DNA of 64,000 bases from Ralstonia sp. NFACC01 (GTDB lineage Bacteria > Pseudomonadota > Gammaproteobacteria > Burkholderiales > Burkholderiaceae). The stretch lies in the NCBI RefSeq assembly GCF_900115545.1, contig NZ_FOWV01000001.1:310001-374000 (forward strand). The letters are read 5' to 3'. The translations under genes and the position numbers were made by a program. This document shows, one piece after another, positions 58,401 to 64,000 of this stretch. The notes under the pieces are model-generated. The model did no database searches and was not told the DNA's origin. It worked only from the letters and a program-made list of their open reading frames with translations. The number at the start of each line of letters is the position of its first letter. The stretch's first letter is position 1.

Positions 58401-58488
58401 CTGCAGATTCAGCCGGTAGCGGTCTGCCGCAGCCGTCGCAAAACCTCGCGTCGGGCCGGCACAATCGGTGGCAGCGAGCGCAATGCAT
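55423..58488 (-). CDS. Very large LuxR-family regulator with zinc ribbon and AAA domain
   Basis: The 1021-residue cytoplasmic regulator has an N-terminal zinc ribbon (Cys3, Cys6, Cys17, Cys20), an AAA ATPase with Walker A GEPGIGKTR and LLILDNLHWADAS, long TPR-like helical repeats and a C-terminal LuxR HTH (GLSRREAQVLRLVAQGKGN then VSPNTVANHV). This is the MalT/adenylate-cyclase-associated style, where a signal, often a metabolite, opens the ATPase to bind DNA. It starts 12 bases after the DUF4242 gene. A perfect palindrome upstream of that gene is a candidate binding site. Confidence 0.92.
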   Translation of the reverse strand: MHCARCHRLCRPDARFCDGCGRPLPAESAALSDSACDTDNAPATARFVGRERELEVLGHLLARAQDGTGGIAALAGEPGIGKTRTAEIVAQQAEQRGMQVLWGRCNEEPGAPPYWPWQQLVRSWIASHDEDSIHQALACGVAPLAEIVPDLADRLPDPVRDRAVATPSTEVAQARFRLFDAVNTFWQRAAQQHPLLLILDNLHWADASSLRLLEFLAPDVCSNRILLLVTYRDVELSRQHPLSATLGELARQPRFERLRLRGLTHAETAHMMELADDTTVAPALVDAVHAQTEGNPLFVGEMTRLLAQENSSTSTGHVLRIPEGIKEVIGRRLSRLSANANKVLTAAAVIGRAFEFRLLTALAGDVDEETCSAAIDEALQARVVEALRDPGHYHFAHALFRETLYDEIPIPRRSRLHLKLARAIEMIHGDDPEQHLPALAYHHWAALPGGDAALAVDYAQRAARRADRQLAHEESARYCQMALQAMDAGSGLAREARCGLLNALGAAHSHAGDWLQAMQTFKEAARLSAEYGNTRELAHAALGFETASWAPGLPGGPAAELLREALAAQGSDEPVMSARLLSALARALIFSGEEAQASRVHEQAIAVARRAADPATLADTLVATVSLRWQQEHIAERIAASDEAYELARQAGDRTLMCATRAWRFFDDFELGDMAAWRANLEEYERGGETLRQPFIHYTASMSRAMHALFEGRFADAERLIPNAYEIARRMPGMDAAGVYGVQMFMLRREQGRLHEVAPLVEHFVEHTSAMGIWQPGIALMHAELGQLEAARKTFDTLANADFLTIARDGVWVANLTYLAIVCHALGDAARATALYQLLAPFSRRNLVFGTAIASFGAADAILGALATTMGNWPQAQQHFQAALEMNERQGARPALARTRLDFAQMLLRRADPSDLDRADTLLSAAEDEAATLGMASLLARIEAARASVKTAPVEHYPAGLSRREAQVLRLVAQGKGNRQIARELFVSPNTVANHVSSILSKTHSANRAEAAAFAIRHALL

Positions 58489-58500
58489 GGTTGCAGAGCG

Positions 58501-58758
58501 TCACACGAAGCTCTCCGGACGCACTTGGGTCACCTCGATCACGACGTCAGCAGGCAGGCTTGCCAGGTGTGCCGCCTGTCGGATGGCATCCGCGCTTGGG
58601 GCCTCGTAAAGACAATAGGTTTTCTTGCGGTCGGCAGAGAGGAAAGAGAAGACCCAGTTCACACCAACATCTGCATTGATGTGCTGGATGTTCGCAACGC
58701 TTGCGGCGCCGATCTCCAATTGTTCCGCAAACTGACGTTCGATGAGAAACAGCGGCAT
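58501..58758 (-). CDS. DUF4242 protein, SCO4226-like
   Basis: The 85-residue ferredoxin-like alpha/beta protein has the family segment VNWVFSFLSADRKKTYCLYEAPSADAIRQAA and a starting PLFLIERQF. Some members bind nickel. It is the first gene of a two-gene operon with the giant LuxR regulator, 12 bases apart, which makes it a candidate sensor or ligand carrier for that regulator. There is no signal peptide. Confidence 0.85.
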   Translation of the reverse strand: MPLFLIERQFAEQLEIGAASVANIQHINADVGVNWVFSFLSADRKKTYCLYEAPSADAIRQAAHLASLPADVVIEVTQVRPESFV

Positions 58759-58834
58759 TTTTCTTCCCTCCTGACGCTTCGACGGGCCATGCCGCCATTG
58801 CGTTTTATTGAAGGCCGAAGATGGGGCAAAACAA

Positions 58835-58852
58835 ATAGTCAGTATTGACTAT
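58835..58852. promoter_or_regulatory. Perfect palindrome between the LuxR operon and the flavoenzyme gene
   Basis: ATAGTCA-GTAT-TGACTAT is a 7-bp inverted repeat with 4-bp centre, in the middle of the 250-base divergent gap. It is the obvious operator for the adjacent LuxR-type regulator. Confidence 0.55.
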
Positions 58853-59008
58853 CCCAGGACAGACCGACCGCCACACAAGAATGATCAAGGCAGCGGATAG
58901 AACTGGCGATGTCCCGCTTCTAGACTTCCTTCACCATCCCCCACGCCTGATGTTCCGCTCTGCAGACCCAGCCAGATCGGTTCCGTGGCGCTTGCCCAGG
59001 AGATCAAC

Positions 59009-60385
59009 ATGCTCGAAGACGCCACGGTGCAGGCCTTCCGTGCGCAATTGCGGGGGCCGCTCGTCGAACCGGACGATCCGCATTACGACGCGGCACGCCG
59101 TGTCTACAACGCGATGATCGACAAGCGGCCGCGCTTCATCGCGCAGTGTTCAGACGTAGCCGACGTGATTGCGTCAGTCAACTTTGCGCGCAACAACGGC
59201 TTGCTGCTGGCCGTGCGCGGTGGCGCTCACAATGGCGGCGGTCTGGGTGTGTGTGACGACGGTTTGGTGATCGATCTGGCCCGTCTGCGCGGCATTCGTG
59301 TCGATCCTGTCGCCCACACGGTGCGCGCCGAAGGCGGCTGCACATGGGGAGACGTCGATCATGCGACGCACGCATTCGGTTTCGCAACGCCGGCGGGCAT
59401 CATCAGCACCACCGGGGTTGGCGGGCTAACCCTGGGAGGAGGGATCGGTCATCTGGCACGGCGCTTTGGCCTGACGATCGACAATCTGCTGTCGGTCGAT
59501 ATCGTGCTGGCCGACGGCAGCTTCGTAACTGCCAATGCGCATGCCAATGACGATCTGTTTTGGGCGGTGCGCGGCGGCGGTGGCAACTTCGGTGTCGTAA
59601 CCTCATTCGAGTTCCGCCTGCATGCGGTGAGTAGCGTGGTCGCGGGTCCCACGCTGTGGCCGCTTGATAAAGCCGCCGACGTTCTGCGCTGGTATCGCGA
59701 CTTCCTGCCGAAGGCACCGCCCGAACTCAACGGCTTCTTCGCTTTTCTTACGGTGCCGCCAGCACCACCGTTCCCGCCCGCGCTGCATCTGCAGAAGATG
59801 TGCGGCGTTGTGTGGTGCTACACGGGCGACCCTGCAGCGGCGGAAGAGGCATTCGCGCCAGTTCGAGCGCAACAGCCCGCGCTGTACGGCGTAGGGGCCA
59901 TGCCCTATCCGATGTTGCAAACCGCCTTTGATGCGTTATATCCGCCCGGCCTGCAGTGGTATTGGCGGGCCGACTTCGTCAACGACCTGCCGGAAGAGGC
60001 TATTGCACTGCATGTGGAACATGGTTCGAAACTGCCGACCATGCATTCCACGATGCACCTGTATCCGATCGACGCTGCCGTGCATCGCATGGGGCGCAAG
60101 GAGACGCCGTTCGCCTACCGCGATTCGAAATGGGCGGCCGTCATCGTGGGCGTTGACCCCGACCCTGGCCAGCGCGAGCGCATCACGAATTGGTGCAAGG
60201 GGTACTGGGACGCACTGCATCCCTATTCGGCAGGCGGCGCCTATGTGAATTTCATGATGGACGAGGGGCAGGAGCGGGTGCAGGCCACCTACCGCGACAA
60301 CTACGCCAGGTTGGCAGCGATCAAGGCCAGATACGATCCCGGCAACCTGTTCCGTGTCAACCAGAACGTGAGGCCCGCGTCGTGA
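59009..60385 (+). CDS. FAD-linked oxidoreductase, berberine-bridge-enzyme family
   Basis: The 458-residue enzyme has the PCMH FAD domain with VRGGAHNGGGLGVCDDG, whose His covalently binds FAD, then GVGGLTLGGGIGHL where the second linking Cys of bicovalent enzymes is replaced by Thr, and the C-terminal BBE segment (YVNFMMDEGQERV, then RYDPGNLFRVNQNV). Monocovalent FAD is predicted. It oxidises an unknown substrate (sugars, alkaloids or aryl alcohols in the family). The ATG at 59009 has AGGAGA upstream; the GTG at 58985 is weaker. It is divergent from the LuxR-DUF4242 operon. Confidence 0.9.
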   Translation: MLEDATVQAFRAQLRGPLVEPDDPHYDAARRVYNAMIDKRPRFIAQCSDVADVIASVNFARNNGLLLAVRGGAHNGGGLGVCDDGLVIDLARLRGIRVDPVAHTVRAEGGCTWGDVDHATHAFGFATPAGIISTTGVGGLTLGGGIGHLARRFGLTIDNLLSVDIVLADGSFVTANAHANDDLFWAVRGGGGNFGVVTSFEFRLHAVSSVVAGPTLWPLDKAADVLRWYRDFLPKAPPELNGFFAFLTVPPAPPFPPALHLQKMCGVVWCYTGDPAAAEEAFAPVRAQQPALYGVGAMPYPMLQTAFDALYPPGLQWYWRADFVNDLPEEAIALHVEHGSKLPTMHSTMHLYPIDAAVHRMGRKETPFAYRDSKWAAVIVGVDPDPGQRERITNWCKGYWDALHPYSAGGAYVNFMMDEGQERVQATYRDNYARLAAIKARYDPGNLFRVNQNVRPAS

Positions 60386-60445
60386 GCATGCTCATTTTGA
60401 TCAGTTGGTTGCAGGACACCCATCCTGCAGGAAAGGAGGTGTGAA

Positions 60446-60688
60446 ATGGACAAGAGACTGTGGGTCGTCGTCACGGCAATTATTGCGGCGTTAGGTGCAA
60501 CCGTGACGTATGCGAGCACCACACGGGATGTGTACACGGATGGCACCGCCTCCATGGAGGCGCGCAATCCTTACACCGATGGCGGTCTGGCCACGAGGTT
60601 CGACGTCCATGCGGATGGCGCAAGGGCTGGAAAATTCGATTCCTATACCGAAGGCATGCGTGTACCCACGACGGACGGCGTGCGCTAG
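60446..60688 (+). CDS. Exported mini-protein with YTDG repeats (second family member)
   Basis: The 80-residue protein has a signal peptide or anchor (WVVVTAIIAALGATVTYAS) and four 12-13-residue units of the DxYTDG kind (DVYTDGTASMEAR, NPYTDGGLATRF, DVHADGARAGKF, DSYTEGMRV), more diverged than in the protein at 20386. AAAGGAGG precedes the ATG. It lies 57 bases after the flavoenzyme gene and may share its transcript. No function is known. Confidence 0.75.
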   Translation: MDKRLWVVVTAIIAALGATVTYASTTRDVYTDGTASMEARNPYTDGGLATRFDVHADGARAGKFDSYTEGMRVPTTDGVR

Positions 60689-60701
60689 TCTGTCTGCAAA
60701 G

Positions 60702-60738
60702 AAAAAGCCGCAGGTTTGTGCCTGCGGCTTTTTTTCTT
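60702..60738. terminator. Bidirectional terminator
   Basis: AAAAAGCCGCAGG / CCTGCGGCTTTTT with a 6-base loop is T-flanked on both strands. It ends the YTDG gene and the convergent AhpD-like gene. Confidence 0.9.
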
Positions 60739-60757
60739 TGGGGCGATGCCGCCCGGC

Positions 60758-61348
60758 TCAGGCCGCGTCCGGAAACACGGGCTCGCCCAGATTCAGCATC
60801 AGGCGATTCGCCCACGCAAAGATGGCCACGGCATGTATCAGGTCGAGAATCTCCGCATCCGTCAGGCCAGCATCCTTGAGCGGCTTCAGGTCTTCGCCAC
60901 GCACATCTCCAGGGCGCAGTGTCAGGTCGATCGAGAACAGCACGATGGCACGCTCACGCGCATTCGTGCCTGCGATGTGCGGATCTTCAAAGACCTGCTT
61001 GATGACGTCGTTGCGCTTGGCAAGCTGCTCGAAGCGTTGCGCGTGGACAGACGCGCAATACACGCAGCCGTTCACGCGCGACACCACGGCGCTGGCGAGT
61101 TCACGTTCAGCACGCGACAGGCCGCCCGGCGCATACATGATCGCGTTGAACGCCGCCGAGCGCTGTCGCAGGATCTCGGGCTGGTGAACGAGAAAGCGGT
61201 AGTAATCCGAGGTTTTCGCCTTGGGGTGGCTTTCTTCCAGCACGGCGATCTGCTCGGGCGTGGCGCGGTCGAGGTCCACCACATCGAGCCACGCCTGCCA
61301 CTCAAGCGATTCGTTGGTGAAGCCGTGGGCGCGGATGATCTCGGTCAT
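60758..61348 (-). CDS. AhpD-like alkylhydroperoxidase-domain protein
   Basis: The 196-residue CMD/AhpD-fold protein has the peroxidase site GCVYCASVHAQR (CxxC and His). It overlaps the upstream fusion gene as ATGA, so it is the last gene of the operon. It resembles the alkylhydroperoxidase-domain proteins paired with CMD-domain proteins and a solute-binding transporter (Avi_7169/KPN_01854 style clusters, from memory), whose substrate is undetermined. Confidence 0.88.
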   Translation of the reverse strand: MTEIIRAHGFTNESLEWQAWLDVVDLDRATPEQIAVLEESHPKAKTSDYYRFLVHQPEILRQRSAAFNAIMYAPGGLSRAERELASAVVSRVNGCVYCASVHAQRFEQLAKRNDVIKQVFEDPHIAGTNARERAIVLFSIDLTLRPGDVRGEDLKPLKDAGLTDAEILDLIHAVAIFAWANRLMLNLGEPVFPDAA

Positions 61349-63225
61349 GCTGCGGTCTCCGTGGAGGCGTTGGCGCTGCAGGTGCCGGCAGCTTCGCGAA
61401 GCGCGCGCAGGCCGGCGACGAGCCGCGTCTGATACGACAGGAAGGCAATGAGTTGCGCGAGCGTCACGACGTCGGCCGTGGCAAGGCCCGCTGCGGGCAG
61501 GCGCAACAGCGCGTCGCGGTCGCCCTCGATGGGGCGCTCGACGAGCGTGCGCGTAAAGGTGAGGATGGCGCACAGGCGTGCGTCGGTCAGCGTGTCGATA
61601 TCGCCGTGGTCGACCGCTTGCAGGGCATCTGTGTTGACGGGCGCGTTCGCGAGGCGCGCGCGGTAGTGCTCGGCCAGTTCCGGCGCGGGCGTCAGGCTGC
61701 AGGCGTACAGCGCCACGAGCAGGCGTTCGCCCAGCGTGAGGCCGGGCAGGGCGGCGTCGAACAGCGCTTCGTAGCTGCCTTGCGTGGCCGTTGCGACTTT
61801 TTCGCGCGCGTGGCGCAGCGCATGCGTGGGGCTACCGTCGCCGAGGTCGGCAACCTGGTCGACCACGTCTTGTGTGGGCGTGAAATCCATTGATGAAAGG
61901 CTCCGGGAGTCGGGTACGGAGGCGCCACGCGCAGCCACTGCGCTGGCGAGGAAGCGCCGCACCGCTGCCCACGATTGGGCATCGGCGCGCGCGTTGGCGC
62001 GTGGCTCGCCGCCGCCGGTGCTGATGCGGCCCGACACCGGGTGCGCATACACGAGCTGCGTGGTCGGCACGTACGGGAAGACGATGGCGTGGCCCGCGCC
62101 TTCGTAATCGAAATGTTGGACGGGGTAGGGGTGGCGTACCTCGGCCAGCTTGCCGGTGACCATGCGTGAGTAATCGCTCGAGGGCCAGGAGCCGTCATCC
62201 GTGGCGGATAGCAGCAGCACCGGCCCGCGTGTGCGTTCGATGCGGATGCGCGCACGTGCCACGGCATCGGCATCTTGCAGCGCGGTGCGGATGGCGCGTT
62301 CATGCCGATGCGGCGCGGGACCTTCGTCAAACGGTGCCCAGGTCGCGGTGCGGTTGCCTTCCCACAGATGCGGCAGCGGCTGACCGCGATACAGCCACGT
62401 CGGGCCCTCGCGTCCGATAGCGGGGTCGGCAGCATTCTGCCCGCTGTGCACGACGGCGCCTGGCACGTAGCCGATGACCGCAGACACCGCTTCAGGGAAT
62501 GTCGCGCCCAGCAGCAATGCCAGTTCACCCCCGCGCGACTGGCCGCTCACGGCAACGAAGTCGTGCAGCGGCTCCACGCGTTTGCGCAGCCAGGCGAGCG
62601 CGCGCTCGAAGTATTCCAGCGGCGTGTTCGAGATGTAGTCCGACAGCCCCGGCGCTTTGAAGTACGCCAGCGCAAAGGCGGCATAACCGTGCGAGGCAAA
62701 CAGTGCCGCGCGTGGCTCATTGATGCCGCCGCCCGAGCCGTTGAGGATGAGCACGGCAGGGCGCGGGCCCGGGTGCGCATACGGATCGGGGAGGTAAAGC
62801 GTGCCGACAAGACCTTCGTCACGCACGTCGTGGCGCGTCACGCCCGGTGCGGCCAGCCGTTGCACGAAGCTCGCATGGACCGACTCGCCGTTGGCCGTGG
62901 CCGTCAGCGTGGTCGTCAACGGCTCCGTGGCTGGGTGCGGAAACACCTCGCGTGCTTTTCCGTCATCCGGGCGCTGGCTCCAGATGATGCCCATCGCGCT
63001 GACGCCGGTGTAATCACCGGAGACGGGCGCGTCGCGTGTCAGGTCGACAGTGCCTTGCGCGTCGGCAACGAACACGGCGCGGCTGTGCCACAGCACGCCA
63101 TTGCCGCGACGCGTTTGCGCCACGATGCCGACCTGCGCGCCGGGAGCAAGCCCCGTCACAACGATGCTGCGCGAGACATCGATCAGGTCATCCGCCGGCG
63201 TCACGCTGAGCGCGAACGTTCCCAT
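61345..63225 (-). CDS. Fusion of acyl-CoA thioesterase/BAAT-type hydrolase and CMD-domain protein
   Basis: The 626-residue protein has two parts. Residues about 1-435 match the acyl-CoA thioester hydrolase/bile-acid-CoA:amino acid N-acyltransferase family: an immunoglobulin-like N-domain (IVVTGLAPGAQVGIVAQT) and an alpha/beta hydrolase with the nucleophile motif VSGQSRGGE and C-terminal GAGHAIVFPY. Residues about 446-626 (MDFTPTQDVVDQVADLGDGS onward) are a CMD-domain protein usually encoded separately. No stop or frameshift lies at the join; an internal ATG with GGAG 10 bases upstream could also give the CMD part alone. It begins five bases after the solute-binding gene. Confidence 0.85.
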   Translation of the reverse strand: MGTFALSVTPADDLIDVSRSIVVTGLAPGAQVGIVAQTRRGNGVLWHSRAVFVADAQGTVDLTRDAPVSGDYTGVSAMGIIWSQRPDDGKAREVFPHPATEPLTTTLTATANGESVHASFVQRLAAPGVTRHDVRDEGLVGTLYLPDPYAHPGPRPAVLILNGSGGGINEPRAALFASHGYAAFALAYFKAPGLSDYISNTPLEYFERALAWLRKRVEPLHDFVAVSGQSRGGELALLLGATFPEAVSAVIGYVPGAVVHSGQNAADPAIGREGPTWLYRGQPLPHLWEGNRTATWAPFDEGPAPHRHERAIRTALQDADAVARARIRIERTRGPVLLLSATDDGSWPSSDYSRMVTGKLAEVRHPYPVQHFDYEGAGHAIVFPYVPTTQLVYAHPVSGRISTGGGEPRANARADAQSWAAVRRFLASAVAARGASVPDSRSLSSMDFTPTQDVVDQVADLGDGSPTHALRHAREKVATATQGSYEALFDAALPGLTLGERLLVALYACSLTPAPELAEHYRARLANAPVNTDALQAVDHGDIDTLTDARLCAILTFTRTLVERPIEGDRDALLRLPAAGLATADVVTLAQLIAFLSYQTRLVAGLRALREAAGTCSANASTETAA

Positions 63226-63230
63226 GGCGC

Positions 63231-64000
63231 TTACTTGCCGTCCTTGGTGACCATTTGGGCGGCCGTGCGATCGCTCGTCATCGGCGTCACCTTCAGCCCC
63301 TTCTTGGCGGCCCATACGTTCTGGTAGTGGTACAGCGGCATTACGCCTACGTCATCCGACACCAGCTTGACCGAGTGGCGCAGGATGGCCGCGCGCTTTT
63401 CCACGTTGAATTCTTCAGTGGAGGCGTTCAGCGCGTTGTCGACAGCCGCATTGCTGTAGTGGCCCCAGTTGGACGCACCCAGACCCTTCTTGGTATCGAC
63501 GGTGGCCAGCACGTTGACCAGCGCGTAGCTTGCTTCGCCCGTGCCGTTGCCCCACGCCAGCATGCTCATCGCATATTCATTCTTGTTGGCGCGGCCCGAG
63601 TAGACCGACCAGGGCACCACTTCCACGCGCGCCTTCACGCCGATGCGCGTCCAGAACTGTGCCACCGCCTGCGCCGTCTCGGGGCCTTGCGGGTAGCGGT
63701 CGTTCGGCACGTGCATCACCAGGTTGAAGCCTTGCGGAAAGCCTGCATCGGCCAGCAGCTTCTTGGCCTGCGCGGGGTCGTAGGCGATGTCCTTCACGTC
63801 GGGGTTGTAGCCGTACGTGTCCGACGGCATCCACTGGTTGGCGACGGTGGCGGCGCCTTGCAGGATGCGGTCGACGATCGCCTTGCGGTCGATCGCCAGC
63901 GACAGCGCGCGGCGCACGCGCACATCCAGCAGCGGGTTGTTCGGCAGCGGTTTGCCGTCGTTGCCGGTGATGTATTGATTCTCGCCTTTGCGGAAGCTCG
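63231..64000 (-). CDS. ABC transporter solute-binding protein (family 5), 5' end outside window
   Basis: The visible 256 residues are the C-terminal half of a periplasmic peptide/nickel-type solute-binding protein: DVRVRRALSLAIDRKAIVD, the AKKLLADAGFP stretch and ARVEVVPWSVYSG are typical of SBP_bac_5. The frame is open to the window edge, so the N-terminus and signal peptide are missing. It heads, in this window, a cluster with the hydrolase-CMD fusion and the AhpD-like protein, which suggests transport of a small acyl or peptide compound that these enzymes process. Confidence 0.9.
   Translation of the reverse strand, partial: SFRKGENQYITGNDGKPLPNNPLLDVRVRRALSLAIDRKAIVDRILQGAATVANQWMPSDTYGYNPDVKDIAYDPAQAKKLLADAGFPQGFNLVMHVPNDRYPQGPETAQAVAQFWTRIGVKARVEVVPWSVYSGRANKNEYAMSMLAWGNGTGEASYALVNVLATVDTKKGLGASNWGHYSNAAVDNALNASTEEFNVEKRAAILRHSVKLVSDDVGVMPLYHYQNVWAAKKGLKVTPMTSDRTAAQMVTKDGK

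Noticed and set aside
58985-59008. GTG start for the flavoenzyme
   Set aside because: The ATG at 59009 has AGGAG at good spacing; the GTG has none.

Overview
The window is high-GC chromosomal DNA from a beta-proteobacterium of the Burkholderiaceae. Gene order (leuB-asd-fimV-truA-trpF-trpB-methyltransferase-trpA-accD-folC-SPOR-cvpA-purF) and protein sequences point to Ralstonia, probably the R. pickettii/mannitolilytica/insidiosa side. No insertion sequence, prophage, CRISPR array or rRNA operon was recognised. Most genes are intact; leuB (left edge) and a solute-binding protein (right edge) are cut by the window.

Region 1 (1-15.7 kb, plus strand) is core metabolism: leucine and aspartate-family synthesis (leuB, asd), the polar/pilus hub protein FimV, then a long compact run with truA, trpF, trpB, a solitary beta-class DNA methyltransferase lodged between trpB and trpA, trpA, accD, folC, a SPOR-domain protein, cvpA and purF. 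Region 2 (15.7-21.4 kb) holds a NodIJ-like ABC exporter and many small envelope or stress-type proteins: a glycine-zipper lipoprotein, a PRC-barrel protein, a phasin, a 24-residue membrane peptide whose Shine-Dalgarno is buried in a perfect-looking hairpin, and a secreted mini-protein made of DPYTDGA repeats. Region 3 (20.9-26.8 kb) is iron and heme linked: a GlcG/HbpS-like protein, hemP with a Fur box, tonB-exbB-exbD with a Fur box, and a divergent double AAA+ ATPase.

Region 4 (26.8-34.6 kb) is an anaerobic-life module: a polytopic NnrS/oxidase-like membrane protein, ubiU-ubiV-ubiT (oxygen-independent ubiquinone synthesis), a DGC zinc-binding protein, a Crp/Fnr-family regulator, and class III ribonucleotide reductase. 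The reductase is the most striking object in the window: the large NrdD chain lacks its glycyl-radical tail, which is encoded by a separate 58-residue ORF overlapping it by ATGA. FNR/Dnr-like palindromes lie upstream of both ends of the module.

Region 5 (34.6-47.1 kb) contains a cupin, a dicarboxylate/amino-acid symporter, murI, class I fumarase, a UPF0114 protein, a DMT exporter, acs, a large Na+/solute symporter carrying a coiled-coil insertion and an EF-hand loop, and a two-gene operon of unknown membrane proteins. Region 6 (47.3-64 kb) is more accessory: a chemotaxis receptor, a CocE-type secreted hydrolase, tRNA-Ser(GGA), a two-subunit molybdenum hydroxylase (IorAB type), a giant LuxR/AAA regulator with a DUF4242 protein divergent from a berberine-bridge-type flavoenzyme, a second YTDG-repeat mini-protein, and a cluster of AhpD-like protein, a hydrolase-CMD fusion protein and an ABC solute-binding protein.
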